Assembly: GCF_017591425.1 (NCBI RefSeq)
Contig: NW_024464918.1
Coordinates: forward strand, 29,416,001 to 29,480,000
Length of the DNA stretch: 64,000 nucleotides
Direction of reading: 5' to 3'
Source: Ochotona curzoniae
Lineage: Eukaryota; Chordata; Mammalia; Lagomorpha; Ochotonidae
Shown: positions 12,103 through 24,299 of the stretch, piece by piece
Layout: each line of letters opens with the position of its first letter
Numbering within the stretch: position 1 is the first letter of the stretch
Position numbers and translations under genes: made by a program
Notes under the pieces: model-generated
What the model saw: the letters and a program-made list of their open reading frames with translations, nothing else
Database searches by the model: none
Told to the model about the DNA's origin: nothing

Positions 12103-13215
12103 GTTTTTTTTTCCTAACAGGTATATTTAAGTCCCCTCTCCCCCACCGAAATCCCCTAGATTATTACTATAGCATAGCTCTTTTTATAAACAGTCACATG
12201 TTCATCATTGCAGGCATGCACAATGGCAGAGTCCAGTCTCTCATTGTCAAGATACAGCTAACAGTTTCATTCGTAGTCCATCTTTGATCTGGACGTAGAG
12301 AAGCACTGCACTGCATCCTCACATCTGGACTGATAGTCTCCATTACAGTCACCACACGTCCCTCTTAAGTGAAATGCCACAATACAAAATCGACAACAGG
12401 AAGAAAAATAGAAATTTACAACATCATAACTTTCTCAAGAGGCTTTGATAGTTCAATAGTCCTGAACTGCTGGCAATCCCGCCACTCCAATCATGATGAA
12501 ATCTCTCCCAAATACCCTGGCAGCCATAGTCTACCTTAGTGTCTCCGTCTGCCCAGATCTTCACTGCCAATGATTGGCTGGGGTAGTTGATCAATTTATT
12601 CTGTCCTCCATCCTCTGCCATGGTACCGGCGTCCTCTGGAGGCTCCGATATACTACCATATCCTCTATGTACATTTGGATATGCTGTCCTCTGCTCTGTA
12701 TGAGCCACTGAGAAGGCTCAGCTCTGACACATCCACTCCCACAGTCAGCCCATGGAACTTGTAATTCTCTCCATGGTTAGGATTCTGAGTCCAGCAGTTC
12801 AGTTGGTAGGGAATCACCCAAGAAACCTCATCTGAGGCCATCTCAGACCTGATTCTCGTGTGTTTGCCAATACAGGGTCCAGCACAGTCTATCACCCAAA
12901 TCAGCCTACACACACACTGGTAGTTGCAATTGCTGGGTCAGTTCTGTCTCCGGCCGCGTGTCTTACGAAACCCAATGGGTGTTGGAACCCAGCCAGATCC
13001 TGTCCATTCCATACTCGGCCTTCACGTAAACCAGTGGGAACTGCAGTCTACTTGGAGCGGCCCACAAGAACTCCCACCAGGCCCGCCCCTGCCCTGGTTC
13101 CTGTGCTTGCCAATATGTACAGCAGATTGGTCCCATCTGTCCCATATCCCATTCAGCTCTCATACATCTTGATGGATCCTGAAGACCTGTTCATCCCAAC
13201 CAGCCCCCTATCCAG
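12103..13215 (-). mobile_element. Lagomorph retroelement 3' region (copy C), antisense
   Basis: Read on the minus strand, this copy has the tandem-motif part (about 12850-13215) and then the unique part shared with copies A and B (12430-12850). It then continues into a different 3' end (12103-12430) that is homologous to 23060-23386. It finishes with a short A run next to the SINE at 12102. It carries no coding sequence. The junction near 12430 shows that copies A/B and C/23 kb use two alternative 3' ends. Confidence 0.6.
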
Positions 13216-13794
13216 TCCACACTGGTGGCTATGTCCTATTTTTAATTGTCTCCCATTTTGCTGTACTTGGGCTGCTCTAATAAATGCTGGATCCCACAGC
13301 ATTGTTTTCTCAGTATGTTAGAAGCTGGGTAGCCTCCTGCCAAGGTTCTGACAAAGCTCCATTTCTCTTGAGGACCTTCTGTCTGGCTCACAGGGAGCCT
13401 TCTCCTCTCCTCCCCAAGCAGCAACGGGAGGCACAGAGCTCTCCCTTTCCTTTCTACTTTAGGGACACCAGTCCGGTACGATTAGGGCTCTGCCATGTCC
13501 TCAGTGAACCTTCACTACCTCCTATAGGCCGTACACCTGATTACAATCTCATTAGGGCTTCTAGGGCTTCTACACGTTGACTTTGGGAAGGCGAAACAAA
13601 GCCCACAGCACCTCCAATACGTGAAAATGGCAGTACTCATGGTTACCATTTTCCTTCTTTTTCCAGCTGTAGCCATGTTATTTGTTTAGTTTCTGTTATT
13701 CTGGTTCCCATATTTCTTAGTGTATTCCACTCATATTAACACAGGATTGCAGTTATCCCATGCCACTCACAGGGGAGACCTGAATGGTGTAACT
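13216..13794. other. Unassigned intergenic
   Basis: No gene or repeat recognised. Confidence 0.5.
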
Positions 13795-13895
13795 GCTTCT
13801 AGGCTTCAGGTGACCCATCCCAAGCTACTTCAGCTAACCGGGGAGTGAGCTAACAGGTGGAAGATTCTCTCTGTCTCTCTCTCTTTCTCTCTTGC
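13795..13895 (+). mobile_element. C-SINE 3' fragment
   Basis: Short sense piece: TAGGCTTCAGGTGACCCATC, CCGGGGAGTGAGCTAACAGG and a CTCTCTCTCTTTCTCTC end. It lies head-on against the antisense SINE that follows. Confidence 0.6.
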
Positions 13896-13897
13896 TT

Positions 13898-14218
13898 AAG
13901 ACGTATTTACTTCCATTGGAAAGGTAGATTTTCACAGATAAGGAGAAAGAGAAAGATCCTCTATCCACTAGTTCACTCCTGAAGTGGTCGCAACGGCTGG
14001 AGCTGAGCCAAACCAAAGCCAGGAACCAGGAGCTTCTTCCGGGTCTCCCACGTGGGTGCAGGCTCCCAAAGCTTTGGGCCGTCCTTGACTGCTTTCCCAG
14101 GCCACAGGCAGGGAGCTGGATGGAAAGTGGGGCTGCCAGGACTAGAACCAACACCCATATGGGATCATGGCACGTTCAAGGAGAGGACTTTAGCCACTAG
14201 GCCGCCACACCAGATCCT
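13898..14218 (-). mobile_element. C-SINE, near full length
   Basis: Antisense copy: CCATTGGAAAGGTAGATTTTC, GGAGCTTCTTCCGGGTCTCC, TTTCCCAGGCCACAGGCAGG, and ACTAGGCCGCCACACCAG at its 5' end. Confidence 0.93.
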
Positions 14219-14259
14219 AGTTGCTGAGTTTTTAATAGCTGCCATTTCTATCATTAAAA

Positions 14260-14610
14260 TTATTTATTTATTTATTCACTTTTTTAACAGAGAAATGAGC
14301 AGATAGAGATCTTCCCTCTGCTGGTTCACTCCAGAGATGCTCACAGCAGCCAGAGCTGGGCCAGGCCGAAGCCAGGAGCCTAGAGCACTGCTCAGCCCTA
14401 GATGATCGCAACAGCCAGAGCTGGGTCAGTGTAAAGCCAGCAGCTGGGAGCTTCATGCAGGTCTCCCATGTGGCTGCAAAGGTCCAAGCACTTAAACTTC
14501 GGCAGGGAGCTTGAAGAGAAGTAGTGCTGCCTGGACTCGAACCAGCATCTCTATAGAATGCTGCTGTCACCCATGGCAGATCAACGTGCTATGTCACAAT
14601 GTAAACCCCT
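14260..14610 (-). mobile_element. C-SINE with internal duplication
   Basis: Antisense copy. The block 'CACAGCAGCCAGAGCTGGGC...AAGCCAGGAGC' (about 14340-14380) occurs again as 'CGCAACAGCCAGAGCTGGGT...AAGCCAGCAGC' (about 14405-14447), a diverged partial tandem duplication of about 65 bp. Confidence 0.8.
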
Positions 14611-14659
14611 CCCCCAAAGGATTTTAAAACCACTATGCTACATGCCTGCCCCTGATGTG

Positions 14660-14790
14660 TGTTTTATTCATGTATTATTTATTTTCATTCTTTGTTAGGC
14701 ACAGAGACAAAGATAAATATCTTCTACCCGTAGGTTCACTCCCTCATTGGATGTGGAGCGAGGACTAGAAGCCAGGCACTGAGAAATGCG
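14660..14790 (-). mobile_element. C-SINE fragment
   Basis: Antisense 3' portion: TATTTATTTTCATTC, CACAGAGACAAAGATAAATA, GTAGGTTCACTCCC, then heavily eroded. Confidence 0.6.
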
Positions 14791-15389
14791 ATATGAATCT
14801 CCCCAGTAGTGTCCTAACCTCTGTCCAAGCACATGAGGCATCTGACGTGCTTTTGGATTTTATCATCTCAAAATCTTGCCCAGTTAAACTCTTAAATATT
14901 TCCAAGGACCTTACAGAGAAAGGCAAGATATTAAACTCAGAGATGCAGGAAACAGAAGGTGGTAACTATTCAATAAACATCTGCTTTGTGTTTGGAAAGA
15001 TGAGAAAAACACAAATTCTTCATTCTGGGTGTTGGACGGCTAGTAGAAATGATACATGCAGGAAAAAAAAATTAAATGGCTGTGATTGTCTGACTAAAGC
15101 AACTGTAGGATACAAATGATTGGTTGGGTTCCAAGGGTGCTTTGATCGTGGTCATAAATCAGTACAGATGACAGGAAAATTTCCAAGTGTTGTCAGTGTT
15201 TGCTCCCCAGGTAAGCTTACTGCATCCCAAATGGTTTCTGTTCCATTCTGACATCTCTTCATCTGGTTTTTCCATTTTAACCTATTAGAATGTAAAAGAG
15301 GAAGTCAATATTCTATCTTATGCTAAACCCTTAATTTTTGTGCTAAATCCTCCTCCATAAACAGTCCCCCCTTTGTACCAGGCTTCTGA
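14791..15389. other. Unassigned intergenic
   Basis: A 108-codon open frame (14793-15119) has no recognisable protein features. Otherwise nothing recognised. Confidence 0.5.
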
Positions 15390-15935
15390 CTGCTCATGCC
15401 AAAAGTCCCAAAACTATCCTTAATTCTCCTCTTTTACATCCTTCAAGGTTCATCAGCAAATTCTGTGGACTTCAGCTTCAATTAATATCCCAGACCCCAC
15501 AATTGGCATTCGCTCACATGGCCCAGCTGCTCCAAGCCATCACTGACTCTTGCCTGAGTCCCACAGCAGCCTGTACACCCTCTCCCCTGCAGCCCATTCT
15601 CTACACAGATGCCAGAGGCTTCCCACTCCAACCACAATCACATTATTCACTCCTCCACTCCTCAGCCCTCAACAGCTCCTCATCTCACTCACTGTGAACG
15701 CCAATCTATACAGTGCACAGCAAGGACCCGTGTGCGCTCCTGCAGTGGCATGCCACCAACTATGAATTCACCTCTAGTTCCTTTCCCCACCCTCATGCTG
15801 AGTCCTCTGCCCTGGTGACCTCCCTGCCCTCATTCCAGGCGTGCTCCTACCTCAGGACCTTTGCTCCGGGTCTGTTTGCATAGCTCATTCCCCAGATTGC
15901 TTTGTGTCTTCACTAAGTGAGGTCTTCTGTTTCAG
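15390..15935 (+). repeat. Ancient L2-like mammalian repeat
   Basis: The order of blocks follows a remembered LINE2-type consensus: CATCAGCAAATTCTGTGGAC, CTGCTCCAAGCCATCACTGA, CAGCCCATTCTCTACACAG, ACAGCTCCTCATCTCACTCA, TCAGGACCTTTGCTCCGG and CATAGCTCATTCCCCAGATT. Heavily diverged and not coding. Confidence 0.6.
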
Positions 15936-16664
15936 ACAAGCTTCAGATGGAGAAGCTGAATCCCCTGGAGTGGGCCAGCAGCAGAGAGAGATTTGACTTC
16001 ACCGATGGCAGGAGCTGTGTAAGGTTCATGTGCATGTGTGGCATGTGGGCCCAGGCAACATAGGGAGGCAGGGGTGCTGCTACATCTGATGCTGGAGCAT
16101 CAAGTCCATGGGTCAGAGAATGGGGAAGAAGGTGCATACAAGGTCAAGGAGACTGAGGGCGTGTGGGGTTCCTCAGGGTACACTGGTACCCAAATCTGAT
16201 CTCATTGTCAGCAGCCTAAACCTGAGACTCCCTTCATCAGGGGCCACCCCCTTCATCGCAGGGCTGGACACACACCTGGCCTAGGGGCTCAGGGAACAGA
16301 AGGAAGTGTGTGTGAGACTGGAGAAGCTGTAGGCCAGCTTCATCCTTGTGTCAATAAGGGGCTAGCCAGTGCACTCCACCCATCCTGATCTTTCAAACAA
16401 TAATTTTAAAAAAAAACTACTTCACTTCTCTGCCAAGAGTACCCAGAAATCAGACTGTGAGAGAAGGGTAAGTCCATCTTGGCAAGTTGTACACTTAAAG
16501 GCAATTACCCTCAGCTCAAAGTAGGACTCCCAGTCCTCCCAGCCTGAAGTCTGTCCAGCAGCACTGTATCTGCTGCTTGGTTTGGTTCACCATTGGCCTC
16601 ACCTCACTTACTACAACCACAATGAGGCCATCTTTCTCATTGTATCAGTGAATTACGATTTTAA
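15936..16664. other. Unassigned intergenic
   Basis: More GC-rich than its surroundings and not recognised in any frame. It could be a decayed processed pseudogene or an LTR; no open frame of note. Confidence 0.4.
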
Positions 16665-17160
16665 AAATGATTTTAATATTTTTTTAATTTGAGAGGCAGA
16701 GAGATTGAGGATGGCCCAAAGCCTTGGGACCCTGCACCCGCGTGGGAGACCTGGAAGAAACTCCCAGCTCCTGGCTTCAGATGTTCTCAGCTCCGGCTCT
16801 TGCAGCCACTTGGGGAGTGAGCCAGAGGGAGGAAAATTTTTTTCTCTGTATCTCCTTTTCTCTATAAATCTGCCTTCTAGATTTACAAATACAATAAATC
16901 TGAAAAAGAAATTAAAAATCCCTTTAGATTGTTCGTGCCACAAATGCCCACAATAGGCATGGCTAGCCTCCAACACCTGGAGCTGGTACTTCTGTTGCCA
17001 TCTCCCTCCTGCGTGTCAGAGACTCAGCCACTAGCAGTCACTGCTGCTCCCAGGGTCTGCAACAGCAGCAAGGTAGAACCTGAAACCAGAACCTGGGCTT
17101 CACCTCAGATACTCCCAGGCCGAATGGCTGCCCCGTCCCCTATTGCACATGCATTTTCTA
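16665..17160 (-). mobile_element. Old antisense C-SINE split by a sense C-SINE fragment
   Basis: The antisense start (TTTTTTTAATTTGAGAGGCAG, 16680-16700) resumes after 16920 as CACAAATGCCCACAATAGGC and later GGCTTCACCTCAGATACTCC. The piece between them (16706-16915) is a sense C-SINE 3' half. Confidence 0.55.
16706..16915 (+). mobile_element. C-SINE 3' half
   Basis: Sense: GAGGATGGCCCAAAGCCTTG, ACTTGGGGAGTGAGCCAGAG, CTCTGTATCTCCTTTTC, tail ACAATAAATCTG. It is nested in the antisense copy described above. Confidence 0.85.
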
Positions 17161-17511
17161 ACTGAAGCCAGTGAGAGTCAGAGGGTTGGGTGATGGATTC
17201 ACAGCGCATGAAACAGGAACAGAGAAAAAGTGTATGGCCTCTGACTTACTCCCAATCCTTGACCCTCAGGAAGGGGAAACAAGTTCAGAAAAGCAAAAAG
17301 ACGTCATAGTATCTTTCACATAACGTATGAAGTAGTGAAGGTAACTGTGTGTTAATATGAGAAGGAGTGCTTCTAACCAATTTCTCACATGAGTTTAAGC
17401 CTTCAGTTAATACATTTGGTTGCTGCTAATGTTTAGCACTGTGTCTCACCTTCTACTCTTTTGCAAAATGTACACAGTGGGTGGAGATCAGTGTGCAAAT
17501 ATAACCATGTA

Positions 17512-17872
17512 GGACTGGTGTTGTGGCCTATCAGGTTAAGCAACTGCCTGCAATGCTGGCATCCCATGTGGGAACTGCTTTCAGTCCCTGCTGCTCCACC
17601 CTGCTGGTGAGCCTGGGAGAATGGTGGAGGAAGTCCAAGTGCTTGGGTCCCTGCCACCCATGTGGGAGTTTGGGAGGAAGCTTCTGGCTTCTGACTTCTG
17701 GCTTCTGGCTCAGCCTGGCCCAGTCCTGGCCATTATGCACATGTGAGGAATGAATCAGTGAATCGAAGATATGTCTCACTCCCTCCCTCTCTTTTCTCCT
17801 GCCTCCCCTCCCTCTACCCCACCCTTTCTCTACAACACTGCCTTTTGAAAAAACAAAGCAAATACTGTTTTA
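17512..17872 (+). mobile_element. Old full-length C-SINE
   Basis: Sense copy starting GACTGGTGTTGTGGCCTATC, with AATGCTGGCATCCCATGTGG and CCAAGTGCTTGGGTCCC. It has a short TCTGGCTTCTGACTTCTGGC expansion near 17690 and a long CT-rich 3' part. Confidence 0.85.
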
Positions 17873-19372
17873 GAAAGCGAATATGATTATGATAGAGAAG
17901 TAATGTGTTTTCCTGGGCACCTGTTCAAACCTTGCTTCTCAAAGAAAGCTTTCAGGCCATTAATTGCTCCCTTTTATATCCATGTATCTACAGCACAACT
18001 CATGTCTCCATGACTATCTTCATATATGTCGTTGTGTGCTCACTGTAGTAGCTGAAGTCCCAACACCAGACAACATGCAGGCATGAGGACGATTTACATG
18101 GAACTTGTGTCACAGATGTGGAAGAAAACCACAAAAGGCAGTCCAGGAAGCCAGGACTTGCCATTGGCTGCTGTCAAGATGTTGGCAGCCTGTAAATGGG
18201 GTACTTCCAGGAAAGGAGCAGTGACCCAGTGACCTTGTCTGAGGGCCACCTAAGAGCGACATCTCAGGCATGTCACTGGGGTCATACATATCCTGACCTC
18301 TTTCTCCTTTTTCCAGTTTCCTGCTGAAATTACCCATTAGCTGACCCCAATCAGGAGCCAGGAACCACAGGAATGCATTCCTGGAGTAGGCAGCCAATTG
18401 ACAGAGCATGGGGCAATCCTGGAATAGGATTTGGAAGTGACCCGGCACACCCACTGAAGGCAAAAATTGTTTGTTGTGTGTGTGGGCCGCAGGCTCTACT
18501 CACCTGTCTCCAAGGGCGATATGAGAAAGCCATTGTAGTGTCATTGGCATAAATGCAGAGTCTTGCATGTGAATGGCCAGGGACCAGCCTGGAAGTCAAA
18601 ATCTTCAATGGAGTCATGTAGCATGATCAGAAGTAGGATTAGGGGGCAAACTGTTAGCTCCTGACCCAGCCCTTCCCTTGTGTGGAAGGCACTGGTGGGA
18701 GACATGGAATGGGCTGTGGAATGCTCAGTGTCGTCAAACACTCAGTTCCCACAGCTGTAGCCTCATGCTGAAACGCAATGGGGTCTGAGACACAGGCAGC
18801 GCCTCACAGGATGGTATTGGTCACTGGCAAGCAGCTCTCTCAAATAAAGAAGGTTTCTGCCAAAGCCTCACAGGTTGCTCATTCTCCTTGCATTACTTTT
18901 AGCTTTATAACTTTATGTGTATGATTTATGTGTTCTGTTTAAATGTTGGTCGGTGACAGATTTAAAGGAAGATCAATAAAGGAAGGAGAGAGATGCCTGA
19001 GAACTTTGGAACTTAATTTTTTAAATGTCAAGCTAAGGAAATCAGACAGGTCAACTAGAACGTGGCATATATCTTAAAGACCAATTAGCATTCTACATGC
19101 CTTTTATTAAATGCATACCTCCTTTAACTAGCCATATTGCTTTCACTTAACAGCCTAATAACCCAGAAAGTAGTAAAACCAAATGCCTACCTTATTGATT
19201 AGCCATCAAAAAAATATTATAATATTTCACCTTTCCCATAAAATATGTGCTAAAAAATTTATTAGGACATTAATATAACCTGTTTACCTCTCTAGTAGGA
19301 TGAGCTATGACTCCAAAACAATATGCTTCCTTTGGTCTTTCCAGAAGTTGCATTCTAGCATGGCACTCCATA
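17873..19372. other. Unassigned intergenic (1.5 kb)
   Basis: No gene or repeat recognised. The stretch 18050-18760 has repeat-like composition but no family was recognised. Confidence 0.5.
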
Positions 19373-19385
19373 AGATATACATGAA

Positions 19386-19724
19386 AGGGCCCAGCACTGT
19401 GGCCTAGCAGCCAAAGTCCTCACCTTGAATGCACTGGGATCCCATATGGGCGTCAGTTCTAATCCCGGCAGCCCCACTTCCCATCCAGCTCCCTGCCTGT
19501 GGCCTGGGAAAGCAGTCAAGGACAGCCCAAAGCCTTGGGACCCTGCACCCGTGTGGGAGACCTGGAAGAAGTTCCTGGATCCTGGCTTTGGATCGGCATA
19601 GCATTGGTCATTGCACTTACTTGGGGAGTGAATCATTGGACAGAAGATCTTTCTCACTGTCTGTCCTCCTGTCTGTATATCTGACTTTGCCATAAAAATA
19701 AATAAATCTTAAAAGAAAAAAAAA
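19386..19724 (+). mobile_element. Young full-length C-SINE
   Basis: From GGGCCCAGCACTGTGGCC to an interrupted A tail. Flanked by a 13-bp TSD: AGATATACATGAA (19373-19385) and AGATACACATGAA (19725-19737), one mismatch. Confidence 0.96.
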
Positions 19725-19844
19725 AGATACACATGAACATGTCTGCATGCACACCGAAGGCTGCTTCCAAAAGTTGCATTTTATGAAAAAAACCTTTGCC
19801 CCATAGTAAATATATCCTTTACTTTCATTGTTCTGTAAACTTTC

Positions 19845-20168
19845 TCTTTTTTTAAGATTTATTTATTCGTATTGCAAAGTCAGATATACAGAGAGAAAGA
19901 GAGACAGAGAGAAAGATCTTCCGTCCAGTGATTCACTCCCCAGGTGACCAAAACGGCTGATGCTGTGCTGATCCAAAGCCAGCAGCCAGGAACTTCTCCC
20001 ATGCGGGTGCAGGGTCTCAAGGCTTTGAGCTGTCCTTTACTGCCTTCCCAGGCCACAAGCAGGGAGCTGGATGGGAAGTGGAGCTGCCAGGATTAGAACC
20101 AGCACCCATATGGGATCCCAACGTGTTCAAGATGAGGACTTCAGCTGCTAGGCCACCATGCCCAGCCC
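19845..20168 (-). mobile_element. Young full-length C-SINE
   Basis: Antisense. A 16-bp TSD, TGTTCTGTAAACTTTC (19829-19844) and TGTTCCATAAACTTTC (20169-20184), has two differences. With the previous copy it forms an inverted pair 120 bp apart. Confidence 0.96.
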
Positions 20169-20184
20169 TGTTCCATAAACTTTC

Positions 20185-20908
20185 AAAGCACGTTTATAGT
20201 GGGTGGGTGTGTTGCATGTAATGGTTTTCAGAAATTTGTCACAGAACTGTTTACATCTGTCTTTTGTTTCTGAGCAAACGGAGGATTTTATAAACATGGA
20301 ACAATGGGTACCCAGCAGGCCATCAGCGACACGTGTCACACAGGAAAACCACAGCTTTTCTGTGTCTTGAATGACAGTAAGTTCAATGACTACAATTAAA
20401 CTTTTAGGGTTTTTTTTTTTTCATTGTCTGTTAGAATGTAGAACATTTCTAAAACAAGATGGCATCACCTTAAAAACAGCACATCAAAAATAACACATAA
20501 AAAATTTGCTTACTTTTTTCTTCATAGATTACTGTATAATCCATAGAGATGTCAAAAATTGTGCCACAAATCATAGTTCATATTCATAAGTACTCAGAAT
20601 ATTTTGCTTGTTTTCTTCACTGAAAAATGTTTCTCTTTCACGTAATTCTGCATACTTAGGATATGCTTGTAAGCAAAATGGCCCAAATTCCTATCCTCAC
20701 AGACTGTGTGAAAAACACCACACAAAGTAGTACTTCTAAAACATAAATAAGACATCTAAAGCAAATTTCTTGGAATTTATTTACTCACAAAAAAGTTCTT
20801 TAAGAAGCTTGCTGTAAAATTAAATGCAGGCCTAATGCCAAAATCAGAAGCCATCAGGAGAAAATGAACTTGTATCTGTACAGGTCATCACTAGAAGTAA
20901 TTATGCTG
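20185..20908. other. Unassigned intergenic
   Basis: AT-rich. A 12-T run is seen at 20409-20420. No gene recognised. Confidence 0.5.
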
Positions 20909-21243
20909 GGGCCCGGCATGGTAGCTCAGTGGCTAAAGTCCTCACCTTACATGTGCTGGGATCCCGTATGGGTGCTGGTTCTAATCCTGGCAGCTCCATT
21001 TCCCATTCAGCTCCCTGTTTGTGGCCTGGGAAAGCAGTCGAGGACGGCCCAAAGCTTTGGGGCCTTATACACACGGGAGACCTGGGAGAGGCCCCTTGCT
21101 CCTGGCTTCAGATCAGCTAAGTTCCAGCGTGTGTGGCCACTTGGGGAGTGAATCAACGGACAGATCTTTCCTCTCTGTCTGTCCTCCTCTTTGTATATCT
21201 GACTCTCCAGTAAAAAATAAAAATAAATCTTAAAAAAAAAAAA
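20909..21243 (+). mobile_element. Full-length C-SINE
   Basis: From GCCCGGCATGGTAGCTCAG to AATAAATCTTAAAAAAAAAA. No clear TSD was found. Confidence 0.94.
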
Positions 21244-23059
21244 CTTGATTGTGTAAAATAAGAGTTACTTACAAAAGACTTCATGACCTGACACTGAGTG
21301 AAGCAGTACGGAAACTAACACCCTTTGGCAGATGTACAAGATGCCACTCTGCTCACAGCCACTGCTCCACTCTGCTGTGGAGTGAACACTCTCTGCCTCT
21401 GTTCTCCAAGTCTGCACTTTCAGACTTTCAGAACGGACTTTCCCTCTGCAGCCCTCTCTTTTCTTCCTTCCTGTCTATGAACTTTAACTCTTTCGTAACT
21501 GGAAAAGGAAGCGCAATTAATGTGTGCTTTCTGCTGATCATGGTTTCATAGGGCATAAGTGAAAATATTCTCATAGGGAAAAGAATGTTTGTTTTCCCTG
21601 AGATTTTTGACAAGTGGGATATTCACTAATTTACCTGATTACAGAACCCGTAAAATATACCCTGATCCATTTGGGAAGAGAGCTTAGTTCAGGTTTGGTG
21701 CTGTTACAGAATTTACCAGCCACTTCTTGGGCATCGCTTATAGTCTCTGGACTTCACCTCTTCACCCTGCCATGCTTGAGTGCCACCAGCTTCCTACTGA
21801 GCCCACGGGGAATAGCTCATTGTCTGAACCAATTCTAAGGTAAGTGCCTCTTGTTGCCTGTCCCTGTACCCCAGGAATTCCCCACAGAGTTCACACAGGA
21901 CACACACTTGTGTGGTTGCATATGTGTGGGTGCTGTGCAGATTACACTGTAAGTGGATAAGTGGGCAGAACAACGAAGGTCCACTTCTCCATTTCTGCCC
22001 TGTCTCCACAGAAGGTTCTGGCAGAGACTCTGCCCTCTGTGGCTTTGCTCCAGTACCCACCAGGTCATTTGTTCCTCTGGTCCCTTGAGGGTCTGTGGCA
22101 GCCATAACTTTGTATTGTTTCAAGTCCCTGGGTGGCTGAACATGCCCATCTCTGAGAATAGGCTCTTTACTCAATTCCTACCCAAGCCCCAGCTGAGCGT
22201 GCCATTTATTTCCTGCCAGAACCCTGCTAAAACAATTGCATTTACTGAGATTCTTGCAAGAGCTAATATGCTTCCTCTTTTGTCAAAACAGTACAGGCAA
22301 GAAGAAGACAGGTAGGAGATGGGCACAGTTGAATACATTATGAAATCCATGCAATAAAGTAGCAAGAAAGTAGTGGAGTGTGTCATAGGAAAGAGATCCT
22401 GAGCTAAACAAATGCTGGTCCAAAGTTTTCTAGGCAAATCCAAAAGATCATAGGCTGCTCATTTTTAAAGCTAAAGATGCAATTTCATGACTAGTGAAAA
22501 GAGGTCCAAATACAAGAAAGGCACAATTTGTACTCACTGTTTTTGATGTTTAACCAAATTAATTTATGCTGGGCACATAAACAGTTTCCAGACATGTTCA
22601 CAGGGAGAGATACAGTGGACCCGCAGCATAATTCACTCTAACAAAATGTGTGTCAGCAATTCACATGTTTAAAATGGTCATAAACAATGACTTCAACTCT
22701 AAATACTATTAGCACAGGTCACTTGATTTACGGATGTCATGATAAATAAATGAGCTTTTAGTAAACAGTAAGTACAGGCCAGGCCCTGTGCTGCTGTACT
22801 TGTCTATATCATCTCCATTTATTTTCTTAAAAACTGTGCTGGAATGTGTGCCTGTCAGCTTGATTCATTTGGGAGCTCTGTTGCTCAGGGTCCCCCCTCT
22901 CTGTGGTGCTCCTACTTAGAAGCGGGCAAAAACAATGGACTTGTGCACTTTCTTTTTGTCACCCATGCGTTGGTTACTCAGTGGCACATTTTCTCATGGT
23001 GCTGTAATTTTGTTGTTCTAATTAATACTGGCTGTTGACCTTATTTCATGGCTTCTCGT
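21244..23059. other. Unassigned intergenic (1.8 kb)
   Basis: No gene or firm repeat. Open frames of 126 and 120 codons on opposite strands near 21.8-22.3 kb overlap each other and show no recognisable protein features. Confidence 0.5.
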
Positions 23060-23386
23060 TTATGGGAATGTATAGTGATGGAGTAAGAGACTACCATATC
23101 CAGAAATGGAGATACAATGCAATATGCATCCCTGCTTCCAGATCAGAGATAGACTCCCAGTGAAACTGTTGGACATGTGTAGACAATGGAATGCTGGACT
23201 GTCTGACATTGTCTGTATCAACAGTGTAGGGGTACACTTACATAACAGACTGATGGAATCATGACTCCTTACGAAGGACTATAGTAGCAAGGTAGGGGAA
23301 ATCTGTCAAGGGTGGGAGTTTGGCGGCGGGGAATCCCAGTCTCTACGAAATTATACCATAAAATTGAAAAATTTTAAATAAAAATT
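23060..23386 (+). mobile_element. Probable L1 3' end fragment
   Basis: Homologous to the minus strand of 12103-12430 (for example AGATCAGAGATAGACT, GAAACTGTTGGACATG). It ends GGGGAATCCCAGTCTCTACG, AAATTATACCATAAAATTG and an A/T-rich tail. This ending is like the one I remember for lagomorph L1 3' UTRs. Confidence 0.55.
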
Positions 23387-23879
23387 TAACAAGGGCAAAG
23401 AACAATTTGTTTGAGGTGGGGAAGGCAGAGCACGGAGTACTGTGACCCCTGGGAGGTAGGCAGGCACAGTGACATCCGGATGCAGAGGAGCCCAGCAGGT
23501 TCCAGATGGTCCTGTTGGCGTCCAGTCAACTGACCGCTGGCACTGCTGGTCAACCCCGGCCCAAGAGTCACCACTTACTTGGCTGTGGACTAACATAGCC
23601 CATTTCTCAGATGAAAAAAACTTCCTTCCCTGTGCTGTCTCATGCAAGAATCCAGGTCTCAGGGATGGGGCAGGGGTTTCATTCACTCTAGCTTAGATCA
23701 TTCATGAGGACAGCACTTTGATGTATGAGGGACTGAGCATTGGGACAACAAGTCTGGGGAAGCAGGAATGGATTCTAAGTGACCAAAAATAGCAATATCC
23801 ACCAATGTCCATCAGTGAACTTTCAACTGTTTTCTCTGTTGTGGACCAACTGATAATTACAGACAGTATTTATTCAGCT
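23387..23879. other. Unassigned intergenic
   Basis: Nothing recognised. The interval begins right after the L1-like tail. Confidence 0.5.
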
Positions 23880-24030
23880 TGTCTGTGCCAGTAATTCAGC
23901 AATTTATGCATCTAACATATTTAATACTCATAGCAATCCTGGGAAGCATGCAGTTTTCATTCCATTTTACAGTAAAGAGGATAGACAAATTTGGCCTTAT
24001 GCCAACTTTCAGTCTGCGCATGACAGTTGG
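23880..24030 (+). repeat. MIR-like ancient SINE
   Basis: CTGTGCCAGTAATTCAGC, ATCTAACATATTTAATACTCATAGCAATCC and CATTCCATTTTACAGTAAAG follow the MIR core in order. Confidence 0.6.
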
Positions 24031-24299
24031 ACAGACCAGCGTCTGAAAAGCTGTAGGATTTTCAGCATCAATTTTGCTATCATTTTTGTTAATCCATAGT
24101 ACCACGATCCCAGTACTGCCCATAATGACTAATTGTGTGGCATAAATCTCATCTGCTTGCTCCACAGGAGAGCCCTAAGCTGGCATGATTTATTTTATTT
24201 TTTATTATTATTCAATGTATTAATGTTAAAATTTTAAAACCTATATTTGCCTTAAGCTTTGAATTATACTTCGTAAATCTTATTTTAAACAGTATTATG

